Positions 23,191 to 33,936 of a stretch of 64,000 bases of DNA are shown in pieces (position 1 is the first letter of the stretch; each line of letters opens with the position of its first letter). Location of the stretch: assembly GCA_028571685.1 (NCBI GenBank), contig CM053146.1, positions 63,335,431 through 63,399,430 on the forward strand. The letters are read 5' to 3'. The notes beneath the pieces were generated by a model. It searched no databases and was not told where the DNA came from. It saw nothing but the letters and a program-made list of their open reading frames with translations. The position numbers and the translations under genes are program-made. This DNA is from Heterohyrax brucei (Eukaryota > Chordata > Mammalia > Hyracoidea > Procaviidae).

Positions 23191-25143
23191 AAAAAACAAA
23201 ATGACGTGACAGAAAAATACAGTTTTGCCCCCTTCGCTCAGGTCCTTCGCCAGAATCCAACTGTTAAAGGATATCATCTGTGGATAGTAGTTTATACTTG
23301 AGTCAACAAACTCCAAGTATCAGTAATAAATATCCTTAAACTGTCAGAGAACCTTCTGTAGACTAAAGAACAATTGTCGTGGTTCATGATTCTGTCTCCT
23401 TCTTAATTAGTGTTTCTCAATCATCTTGTTCCCTTTGATAACAATGTCACCTGCTATAGAAATGAGTCTTGTATCGGATAAGATACTGAAGAAGAAGAGT
23501 CTTGCAGGGGTGGGAGGTGGGCATCTCATAGGTCCTCTGTCAGAATATGACCTGCAACTTTACTTCTCAGTTATAGGAAGCATCAGAATATTTCTGCCCT
23601 TTGCTAGAAAGTAGGCTCCCTCCTGAGCCTGTGGTCCTACGGAAAGAAAGAGCTTCATGACCAAACAAAAACCAAGTCCCCAGAAGACAAAGTTTTCTAT
23701 TCATGTTTTTTAACAAAGTTTTGTCTCTCTGAATATGATGAACGAACTTCAACTTGCAGGCCAGAGGTACAAAAGAAATGTGACATACTTAATTCACTTA
23801 ACTGTCAAGAGAGTATCATTTGCCTTAACTTTGTGTGCTACAACCATCCCAAGAGTCCTACTAAAACAGACGCTAGACTGTCTTTTATGTAAGAACAAAC
23901 CCCTAAGCTCCCTAGTAGCTCACAGCAGTCACAGACGGGGAAACCATAGTACAAGCTTAAAGCAAGCTGTGCTGTGAAAGACTAAAAGCCTCTTTACTAG
24001 TCTCGAAGCTCTTGTTTCCATGGAGATTTTACACACAGTACAAACCTCCTTTCACATGGTATGAACAGCAAGACACACAGATTAATAGAGCAGAGGCATT
24101 TTAATGGTTTCAAGTTCTTTAGGGAAGCCTCAGACTTTTTCCTGAGTCTGTTTTTATGTATACTTTATACATATTTGGGGCTATACATCTCAGACAAGGT
24201 AGAATAATGCATTTTGTATTTCAGCTTTTATCATGAGCTTAGTGAGGTAATAGTGTTCCAGATTCCCGTTGCCCAACAACATTCTTGGTCCTTATCCATT
24301 AATGTGTTTTTTTTAGATATAACCCACTTTTTCTAATGACTACCTTAAAAGAAAAAAAAAAAAAATTGGTTCAGCTAGATGAAATATAACAGAAAAGAAG
24401 GACAGTGCTTCCAGTAATCTCACAGTCTTGGGTGCAGATGGAGATTTATTCTACCTTGAAACTTGTTCAAGTTCTCTATTTTTAGATGTGCATTTTTCTG
24501 GTAGATGTTAATTTGATGTTTGAAAATGCCCCATAGTATATTTCTGGTGTCCCAGAAAACATACTCTGATTTTTTTTTTAAAGTAACATGTTTTCCTGTC
24601 CACAGATTAAAGAAGGAACATTCCCATTCTATTTATCGTATCTACATAAAAAAATGTCTTCTGATTTTGTGTTCTGATCTTGCTAGATCACAACATGCCT
24701 AGTGACATGCACCTGTTTAATTATAGTTTATAGCATAGGTCATGAAATGATTAATGATCCCATCTTATGTGTATCTCCTTTCTCAAGTGGATTTACCTAA
24801 TGTCTTCTTCTATTCCCAACAGCACATATTCTTTTAAAAGGTACTTAAAGCAAGATTTTATAAATAAGGTATAACTAATAAATATGTGTCTTACCTTAAC
24901 AACTATAAGTAGTACTTTAATAGTTAGGAAATGAGATCTTTTTATCTGAATCCTGGTGGCTGTGCATGGATGGATTTGCACTTGTCTATCCAATTTGTAA
25001 ATTACTACTCCTCAAAGAAACAGTAAATAATGTAAAACTGTTTCAAAAATGCTTTTTCTTCACTTTAATGTTTTAAAAGAGATTTGAGGATCCAGTTGTC
25101 TTTGCAGATAGCTACATACCATAACCACTGGACTCCACTGTGG

Positions 25144-28100
25144 TGGTGTTTAGATGCTGTCTCATCAGTTTTGACTTGTAGTGACTGTATGTACAACAGA
25201 ATGAAATATCTCCTAGTCCTGTACCATCCTCACAGTTGATATGTTTGATCGCATTGTTGCAGCCACTGTATCCATCTCATAGAGGATCTTCCCCTTTTTT
25301 GCTGACCCTCTACTTTACCAAACATGGTGTCCTTCTCCAGCAGCTGGTTCCTCCTGATAATATGTCCAAACAAAGTCTTGACATCCTCAGTTCTAAGTAG
25401 CATTCTGGCCTCTTTTCAAGACATTTGTTCATTCTTTTCGCAGTCCGTGATACCTTTCACGTGTACATGAGGTGATAGTAAACACCATGGCTTGGTCAGG
25501 TGCACCTTAGCCCTTAAAGTGACATCTTTGCTTTTTAACACTTTAAGTAACTCTTTTGCAGCAGATGTGCCCAATGCAGTACATTGTTTGATTTCTTGTC
25601 TGTTATTTCCATGAGCATCAGTTGTGAACCCAAGTAAAATGAAATCCTTGCAACTGTCAATCTTTTCTGCATTTGTCATGATGATGTTTTTTGTTCCATT
25701 TTAAGAATTTTGTTTTCTTTGTGTTGAAGTGTAATCGATGCTGGAGGATGTACACTTTCATCTTAATTAATAACTGCTTGCAGTCCTCTTCACTTTTGCT
25801 GGGCAAGGTGGTATCATCTGTATAGCACAGGTTGTTAATGAGTCTTCCTCCAATCCCGGTGTGCCTTCTTCTCACAGTCCAGTTTCTTAGATTATTTGTT
25901 TAGCACATAGACTGAAGAAGTGTGGTAAAAGATACAACCCTGATGCACACCTTTCCTGAGTTTATATGATGCATTATCCCCTTGTTCTTGTTTGAATAAT
26001 GCTTCCTGATTGATGTACGGGTTCTACATAACCACAGTTAAATGTTTTGGCATTCTCATTCTTTGCAGTGTTATGCGTAATTTCTCATGATCCACACAGA
26101 TGAATGCCTTTGCACTTGGTCAGTAAAAAGCAGGCAAACATCTTTCTGGTGTTCTCTGCTTTGAGCCAAGATCCATTTGACATCAGCAGTGATGTCCCTG
26201 GTTCCACATTCTCTTCTGAATCTGGCTTGAATTTCTCAGTGTCTGTCAATGAACTGTTGCAACCTGCCTTTACATGATCTTTAGCAAAATTTTACTTGTA
26301 TGTAATACTGATGATAATGCTTGCTAATTTCTTCTTTTTTCGATCACTTTTCTTGGGAATTAGCATAAGTGTGGATCTCTTCCAGTTGGTAGGCCAGGTT
26401 AACTATCTTCCAAATTTCTTGGCATAGAGCAGTGAGCATTTTCTTTGCTGCATCTGTTTGTTGAAACATCTCGTTTGATATTGTGGTAATTCCTGGAGCC
26501 TTGTTTTTCCCAATGTTCTCAGTTTGGATTGGACTTCTTCCTTCAGTGCCATCGGTGATCATATACTACCTCTTAAAATGGCTTAATGTCTGCCAGTCCT
26601 TTTTGGTACAATGATTCTGTGCATTCTTTCCATCTTCTTTTCATGCTTCCTGTGTCATTTGGTATTTTGCCATAGAATCCTTCAACATTGCAACTTGAGG
26701 CATGAAGTATTATCTTCAGGTCTTTCCGCTTCAGAAGTCCCAGCCGTATCCTTCCCTTTTGGTTTTCTAACTCCTGTGTCAGCCTAGTCATTACAATACT
26801 TTACTTTGTGTTCTCAGGCTCCCCTTTCAAATCTTCTGTTCAGCTCTTTCACTTCTTTATTTTTTCCATTCACTTTAGCTACCCAGTGTTCAAGAACAAG
26901 TTCAGAGTCTCTTCTGATGTAGATTTTGATCTTTTCTTTCCTATCTTTTTAATAACCTGTTTTCTTGGTGTATGCTGTCCTTGATGTAATCCCACAGTTT
27001 ATCTGATCTTCCATCATTAGCACTCAATTCATCAAATCTGTTCTTGAGGTGATTTTTGAATTCAAATGGGTACATTCAATGTCATACTTTGACATGGCTG
27101 TCTTGTAATTTTCTTCAACTTCAGCTTGAACTTGCGTATGAGCAATTGATGGTCTGTTCTATATTCGGCCCCTGGTTTTGGTCTGAGTGATGACATTGAG
27201 CTTTTCTATCATCTGTTTCCTCAGTCAGTTTGACTCCTGTGCATTCTCCCATCTACAGGTATACCCACCATTTATGTGTTTGAAAAAATCTGTTGCCAAT
27301 AAAGAAATCATTGGTACTGTAAAATTCCGTCGTGTGATAATCTAGCATCATTTCTTTCATATTTTCTATGTACTGGTCCTTTGTTTCCAGCTTTCACATT
27401 GGAATCCCCAATAATTATCAATACATCCAGATTGCATTTTCTGTCAATTTTAGACTGCAGAAATTGATAAAAATCTTCAATTTGTTCATCTTGGGCCTTA
27501 GTGATTGGTGCATAAATTTTGATAATAGTCTTATTAACTAGTCTTTCTTTTAGGCATATGGGTAATATGCTGTCATACTTCCAGAGAGATCTCGAAATGT
27601 TCTTTTTGACAGTAAATGTAGCCTCATTCTTCTCTAATTTGTCATTCATTGACATAGTAGGCCATATGATTGTATGACTCAAAATGGCCAATACCAGTCC
27701 ATTTCAGCTGGTATCAATATTTATGCAGTCTGTCTCATTTTATGATTTCCATTTTTTTAGAGTCACACTTTGTACATTCCATGTTCAGTTATTAGTGGAT
27801 GTTTATAGTTGTTTTTTATTTTGATTCATGCTCTCTCTGCAAATGAAGGTCCCAGAAGCTTGACTCCATCCGTGTCATAATGCTCTTTCCCACTCGTATT
27901 TTGAAAGCTTTCCAATGTAAGGGGCCCATCTTCTGATCAACCAGTATTCCATTGCTATTCATAATGTTTTCACTGGCTAACTTTTTCAGAAGTAGACAAC
28001 TAGGGCCTTCTTCCTAGTCTGTCATAGTATGGAAGCTCAGGGGAAACGTGTCCACCTTGAGTGTTCTCCTGGTAGTTGAATAGCAGTGGCATAGCTTCCA

Positions 28101-28148
28101 TTGTTGTCAAAGCAATATGCAAGTCCCTGCAGTGTGACAAACTGAATA
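25144..28148 (-). mobile_element. RTE-class LINE, about 3.0 kb, near full length, antisense
   Basis: The longest clean RTE copy in the big intron. Minus-strand frames contain an endonuclease segment at 27308-27691 (IIKIYAPITKAQDEQIEDFY and DVLIIIGDSNVKAGN) and a reverse-transcriptase segment at 25657-25875, where LCYTDDTT is the decayed catalytic YADD motif. The order EN then RT matches RTE elements. Stops and frameshifts break the frame into many parts, so it is a fossil. It extends further 5' than the copy at 20118-22665. Confidence 0.85.
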
Positions 28149-29057
28149 TCTTTTTTATAGTGTAGAAATTGGTTGTTTTATAGCTCATATTAAATAAATC
28201 TTTTTGCAGCTTTTTAAAACTTTAACTTTTGTATTTTATGTAAAGATCAGGTACAAAATTTATAATCTGTTCCCTAAGCATGTCGTTTATTTTAGATATT
28301 CAGATTGGATTCTGGGAACATGAGAATTTAGTATTTTTAGCGTTATAGTTACCTACCATCTCAGTGTCCTTTTCCATAATCTACTTTCTGCTATGCTGTG
28401 TTTAAAAACACAAGAATTTTGTTCAGAGTCTAGCATTAACATGTATAGATTATATGATTACATTACACTTGGTATAATTTTTGTTTCATGTTTTTTGAGA
28501 TGCACTCCCTCCTTCCTTGTCAACAAGATTTGGTTCCAAAGTTCAGGTTGTTGTTGTATGAAAGTTGGTGTTATACAAACATGGAAAATGGTCACATCAG
28601 CTCATAAAATAGAGGACAACTGCATCATTATGTGTCTACCAAACCACTGAGAATTGTGGCCCAAGCAAGTTAACACATAACCTTAAACATCACAACCAGT
28701 GTTATTCTTGCCTTGCACCTCAGCATTTATTACTGCTAAATGTGCCTCAATACATAAAATTGTTGGATAATAGGATTTTGTGATTTTTACTGTTATCTTA
28801 AATGAAAAATATTAGATAATGAGGTAGTCAACAGTGTTGGATAACAAGTGAAGAGAAGCTATACTCATTCTGTTACGTTTTAAGAAATTATTCACTCAGT
28901 TTATGCTTGCTCTGCCCAAGATTATTCATTTAAATAGTTTCTCTTAAAGAAGATTTTAAATGAGCACATGGCTTAGGAGAAAATGTTCTACTGAGTGAAA
29001 AGATTTCTAAGGTGCGTATTCTTTTCCTGTTTAAATAATAATTTCTAATAGTAAGTA

Positions 29058-29218
29058 AGGAAACCCTGGTTTCATAGTGCTTAAGTGCTGTGGCTACTAA
29101 CCGAAAAGTTCGAGGTTGGAATCCACCAGACACTCCTTGAAAACAATGGGGCAGTTTTACTGTGTCCTCTAGGGTCGCTATGAGTTGGAATCTACTCAGT
29201 GGCAGTGAGTTTGGTTTA
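29058..29218 (+). mobile_element. AfroSINE-type SINE (short form)
   Basis: GGAAACCCTGGTTTCATAGT, CTACTAACCGAAAAGTTCGA, GGGTCGCTATGAGTTGGAAT and a TTTGGTTT tail. Confidence 0.9.
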
Positions 29219-29229
29219 ATAGTGAATAA

Positions 29230-29345
29230 AAGGAGCCTTGGTAACACAGTGTGTAAAGCACTCAGCAGTGAACAAAAAGGTCAGCAGTTTGAACCATCTG
29301 GTTGTTCCAAGGGGTAAAGATGTCGCAGTTGGCTTCTGTAAACAA
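29230..29345 (+). mobile_element. AfroSINE-type SINE (long form, 3'-truncated)
   Basis: AAGGAGCCTTGGTAACACAG, AGGTCAGCAGTTTGAACCAT, then the long-form segment GGTAAAGATGTCGCAGTTGG and CTTCTGTAAACA. The usual GGTCGCTATGAG tail is absent. Confidence 0.8.
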
Positions 29346-29357
29346 TTTTCATTTCTC

Positions 29358-31190
29358 TTGTTAGATACCATTTCACACCATCCTTGGCAATCATTGCTGT
29401 GTTTGAGCCCCTTGTTACAGCTACTACATTAACCACTATATTTGAGGGTATTCCTCTTTGTCACTGACCCTCTACTTTGCCAAGCATGATATACTTCTCC
29501 AGAGGCTGGTACCTACTGATAACATGCCCAGAGTGTGTGAGACAAAGGCTCTCCATCCTTGTTTTTAGGAACATTCTGGCTCTACTTCTTCCAAGACAGA
29601 TTTGTTTGTTCTTCTGGAAGCTCACAGCATATTCAGTGTTTTTCTTGCCAACACTATATTCAAAGGCATCAACCCTTGTTACGTCTTCCTTACTCATTTT
29701 CTAGCTTTCATATGTATATGAGACAATTGAAAATCTCATGGGTTCTCTTAGGTGTACCTTAGTTTTCAAAGTGACATCTTCGGTTTTTAATACATGATAG
29801 AGGTCTTCTGCAGGCAATTGGTGCAGTGCAGTGTATCATTTGATTTCTTGACTGCTGTTTCCATGGGAGTTGGTTGTGTATCCAAGTGAAATGAAATCCT
29901 TAACACCTTCAATATTGTTTTCCATTTATCATGATACTCCTTATTGGTCCAGTTGAGAGGGCTTGGTTTTTTTTTTTTGTTTTTGTTTTTTGTTTGTTTG
30001 TTCGTTTTGTTTTCCTTTATGTTTAGGTGTAATCCATACTGAAAACTGTAGTCTTTGACCTTCATCAGGTTCTCTTCACTTTCAGCAAGAAGGATGTGTC
30101 GTCTGTCTATCAGAGTTTATTAGTGAGTCCAGTCCTGATGCTGTGTTCTTCTTCATAGAGCTCATCTTCTCAGATTATTTGTTCAGCATACAGATTGACT
30201 AAGTATAATAAAAAGATACAACCCTGAGACACGCATTTCCTGATTTTAAACAATTTGGTATTCCCTTATTGCTCAAACTGTCTCTTGGTCTAAGTACAGA
30301 TTCCACCTAAGCACAGTTACATGTTTTGGATTTCCCATTCTTTGCAATGTTATATATAACTTGTTAGTATCTTCACAGATTAGTGCCTTTGCATAGTCAG
30401 TGAAACACAGGTAAACATCTTCCAAGTATTCTCTGCTTTCATCCAAGATACGCATGACATTAGCAATGATATCTCTCATTCCACATCCTCGTCTGACTCT
30501 AGCTTGAATTTCTGGCAGTGTCTTGTCCATGAACGGCTGCAACTACATTTGAATGAGCTTCAGTAAAATTTTACCTACATGTGATATTAATTATATTATT
30601 CCATAATTTCTACATTCTTTTGATCACCCTTCTTTGTAATGGGCACAGATAGGAATTTCTTCCAGTAGATTGGCTGGGTAGCTGTCTTCTAGATTTCTTG
30701 ACATGGACGAATGAGTACTTCCACTGTTGAATCCATTTATTGAAACATCTCAGTGGGTATTGCATTAATACCCAGAGCCTTGTCTTCTTGTCAGTGTCTT
30801 TAGTGCAGCTTGGACTTCCCCAAACCGTTGTTTCTGGATCATATGCTACCTCCTGAAATGGTTAAATGTCCAACACTTCTTTTTGCCACAGTGATTCTGT
30901 GTATTACTACAGTCTTCTTTTGAAGTTCTTTTGTTGCTCAAATTTTTCCCATAAAATCCTTCAGCATTATGACTCAAGGCTTCAGTTTTTTTTTTCTTTT
31001 TCTCAGTTATTTCAGCTTTAGAAATGCTGAGTATATACTTCTCTTTTCGTTCTCTAGCTCCAGTTCTTTGCATGTATCATTATAATACATGGTCTTGTTG
31101 AGTCACCCTTTGAAATCTTCCTTTTACCTCTTTTACTTCACCATTTTTTCCATTCTTTTTAGCTGATCCTCCTTCAAGAATATACTTCCA
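29358..31190 (-). mobile_element. RTE-class LINE, 5'-truncated, antisense
   Basis: Minus-strand pieces include a reverse-transcriptase palm region at 30273-30542 (LCFTDYAKALICEDTNKLYI followed by TLQRMGNPKHVTVL). The same wording appears in the other copies. It has an A/T-G rich interruption at 29965-30010 and is inactive. Confidence 0.8.
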
Positions 31191-32264
31191 TAAAAGATTA
31201 TGGCCTTGGAAACTGTTTGTGGCATTTCTATCTTAAAGGTTCAGTATGAGCTATCAGCGTTGGCTTTGGGTTGTGATGGGGGAGTTTTGCTTTGTTTTGT
31301 GATCATACTGGATAAAGAAAATGGTGAAGAACCTAAAACACTGACAATTTTTCATTTCCATGGTGATATATTTTTCAGATTCTGTTACTGTACATCAACT
31401 GGGTTTCCAACTCAAAAGCTTTGATATATCAGTGTCTCAGGTTTCGTGTTTTACTGAAGTTGAACCTAAGAATCATCTAAACTTCTTCTCCTTTAAAAGC
31501 GCGTGCATTTTTCCACAATAGGAATCTTGAAGTCCCAGTGTTACATCAGGGTCTATAGTTTGTTGCTATCTTACATTTGCCTTTCCATTGTTTTATTCCT
31601 TCAACATAACGGAGTAGGCTACAGCTTTGCTCTGATTTTCACCATCATCTTTGCAGTTATTGCAGCCACCCTAGTTCCCTGGAAAGCTCCTCTAGCCTAG
31701 CAGATTAGTAAATATTTTATTTATCTTTTAATAAAACTCCTTCAAGAGTTACCACATAAGCATAATTGGAAGTCTAGAAACTCATACTAGAGGACTTACA
31801 GATGTAGCAGATTGCTTTCCAGTAGTGTCAGCCTGACAGGACTCAGATCATGTTTCAGCAGTACCAGGGAAGCCATATATAACTTGTAATCTTTATTGCA
31901 ATTCCCAACTTAAGAATTCAGAGCTGTTGCAGCACTCTGCAATCTAGAAGTATACTGTCAAATGATATATCAGGAGACAGGCTTCTAAAAAATCTGTATT
32001 AGGAAAGCTAGCAAATCTTGTTAGAGGCTATGAAGCAAAATCTTGGATTGAATTTCACATCGATTTAAAGGTTTAGAGTGTAATGGGATTTCCCTGTTCT
32101 CCCGTAAACCTTGTATTCACCTTCTATGCTAGCTCAATCAGCAATGCCTGAAAATTTAACTTGGCCTTAAGTAACCTAACTTCATTAAACGCAATAACCT
32201 AAAACCATAGCACAATACATGAATCAGCGTAGCTCATAAGGAAAGCTGATATTGTTAATGGGAA

Positions 32265-32370
32265 TTTGTTTGCTCAGCAAATATTTACTGAGCAGGGTAG
32301 TGCTATATACTGTCCTGAGGCTACAACAATAAACCAGGCAAAAGTCCATTAAAAAAAACAGAGAGAGTCT
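32265..32370 (+). repeat. L2 LINE fragment
   Basis: TGCTCAGCAAATATTTACTG, TGTCCTGAGGCTACAACAAT and AAACCAGGCAAAAGTCC match the L2 3' region. Confidence 0.6.
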
Positions 32371-33506
32371 AGCTTTCTCTGTTAAATGGATTCTGCTTAG
32401 ATGTTACTTCCTATAGGAGACACTTCCTAAACTCCTTTTCAGCATACATGTAACTGTGTGCATATAGATAGTCTGTCGTTATAATTGTGTTCTAAGGGCC
32501 TGGCCCTTACTAAATGGTTTAAGGAAGAAAAAACTAATGAAGGTATCGAAGTCCTTACAATTCTGTTTTGAACTCAGAATATAATATGGACTTAATTTAG
32601 TTCTTCGACATGAGAGTGAAGCAGCGTTCCTAAAGAAAGGTTGTTAGCAACATAAAAGTTCCGTTTGAGGGGGAGGGCCTGCAATAAAGATAATCACAAC
32701 ATGGGCAAATGTAGTTTGAAGGCAGTGGAAGAAAGGGGACGTTCAAGTGGAATTGGGAAAAAGTGGCGTGTTCAACACCACCTAAATTTACAGTATAAAA
32801 AATACATTGGTATGGAGAAGAAGGTAAACTGGGGTGTTTTGTTCATTCACGTTTGAGATGGCTAAATGGTCCAGCTGTACATAAAATAATCAGAAAGATA
32901 GATTTGTCTAAAAAAGAGTAATCAGGTTAGATTTATCTTTATTCATTTGGAAAAAGAAGGAAAGAAGCATATGGATAAGAAAGTTTTCTTGTTTGTGCCA
33001 TTAAATATTCTGATAATTTCTTTTACTGTAGACACTGTAAAATATAATATAAAAACTTAGCTCTACCTTCTGAGATTTCATTGCCAATCTCAATAATATG
33101 GGCACTGTATAGGTTTTTAGTTTAATAGTTTGGGATATGGGAGACTATTTTGTAGCTACTTGACCACCCTCTCACTCACAGTACCTCAGTCCTCTTAGAG
33201 GAAGCTGCCCTCTGAGAGGTGAGTTTTGCAAGGGATAACAAGGTCAATTTTCAGATTTTGATTTAATGTGGTATATAAGTTAATTTAGGGCTTGTAATCA
33301 GTATGAACAACATTCATGAAATTCAGCACAGTACCAATAAACTGAATAATTTTGTGACATGCTGGTAAGATTCAAAATTATTGTGTGGTTTAAGATGGAA
33401 ATTCTCCATCTTATCATGTTATTAACAGATGTCCAAATCTGTTTTTACACAGGCTTTTATGTAATATTGTCATTAGGTTTAACTGATCAAATTCATCTTA
33501 TTACAG

Positions 33507-33638
33507 ATGTGCCAAATACTGGTGTAAGCAAACCTAGAGTTTCTGACGCTGTCCATCCCAACACATATCTCATTCGGACAGAGCCAGAACAAGGGACCGT
33601 CTACTCTCCAGAACAGACATCTCTCCATGAAAGTGAGG
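33507..33638 (+). CDS. PKP4: PKP4 head-domain exon (DVPNTGVSKPRVSDAV...)
   Basis: The acceptor is ATCTTATTACAG. The first two bases complete the Asp codon left open by the exon at 5438. The translation includes VPNTGVSKPRVSDAV, YLIRTEPEQGTVYSPEQ and TSLHESEG, matching plakophilin-4 around residues 94-138. The exon is 132 nt and symmetric (phase 1 to phase 1), so it could be skipped in frame. Its donor, GAGG|GTCTGT, is a poor match to the GTRAGT consensus, and the following intron is only 107 bp. If that intron is retained, the frame hits TGA about 19 codons later. The head domain of this family is a disordered region rich in Ser, Pro and Tyr that mediates contact with junctional partners. Confidence 0.95.
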
Positions 33639-33745
33639 GTCTGTTGTATTATCTTTTCAGTATTAGATTTTACCTTTTAATATTTTCTTTTTGAGAGTGA
33701 GTATTAGAAGTGTTTAATAAATATCCTACGGTTTCACTCCTGTAG
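33639..33745 (+). other. PKP4: PKP4 short intron, 107 bp, weak donor
   Basis: The donor GTCTGT and acceptor TCCTGTAG flank 107 bp of T-rich sequence. It lies in phase 1 between two clear coding exons. Retention introduces an in-frame TGA at about 33692. Confidence 0.93.
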
Positions 33746-33936
33746 GATCACTGGGTAACTCAAGAAGTTCAACACAAATGAATTCTTACTCTGACAGTGG
33801 ATACCAGGAAGCAGGAAGTTTCCACAACAGCCAGAATGTGAGCAAGGTGGATAATAGACAACAGCATTCATTCACAGCATCAGCTAATAACCATTTGGTG
33901 AGAAATTCAAGAGCTGAAGGACAAACTCTGGTTCAG
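33746..33936 (+). CDS. PKP4: PKP4 head-domain exon (SLGNSRSSTQMNSYSDSGYQE...)
   Basis: The acceptor is CACTCCTGTAG and the donor is TTCAG|GTAAGC, a strong site. The two leading bases complete a Gly codon, and then 63 codons follow, including SLGNSRSSTQMNSYSDSGY, EAGSFHNSQNVSK and AEGQTLVQ. These match plakophilin-4 near residues 138-201. The exon is 191 nt (phase 1 in, phase 0 out), so skipping it alone would break the frame. Skipping it together with the next 553-nt exon would preserve the frame. The sequence is rich in Ser, Asn and Gln with no predicted fold, which is typical of the family head. There are no stops or indels. Confidence 0.96.

Larger units (their letters stand above)
5473..33506 (+). 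other. PKP4: PKP4 intron, 28 kb, phase 1
   Basis: This GT-AG intron of 28,034 bp is filled largely by repeats, including three long antisense RTE LINEs (20118-22665, 25144-28148, 29358-31190), antisense L1 copies and several AfroSINEs. Stretches where I recognise nothing are about 6170-7400 (faint L2-like character), 10230-11060, 11500-12700, 12860-13560, 15000-15390, 15770-17340 except a SINE scrap, 18890-19530, 23200-25140, 28150-29055 and 31190-33500 except an L2 scrap. Open frames there are short and show no protein similarity I recognise. Confidence 0.9.

Noticed and set aside
27308..27691. 127-codon minus-strand open frame
   Set aside because: It is a surviving piece of the RTE endonuclease domain within a broken LINE, not an independent gene.
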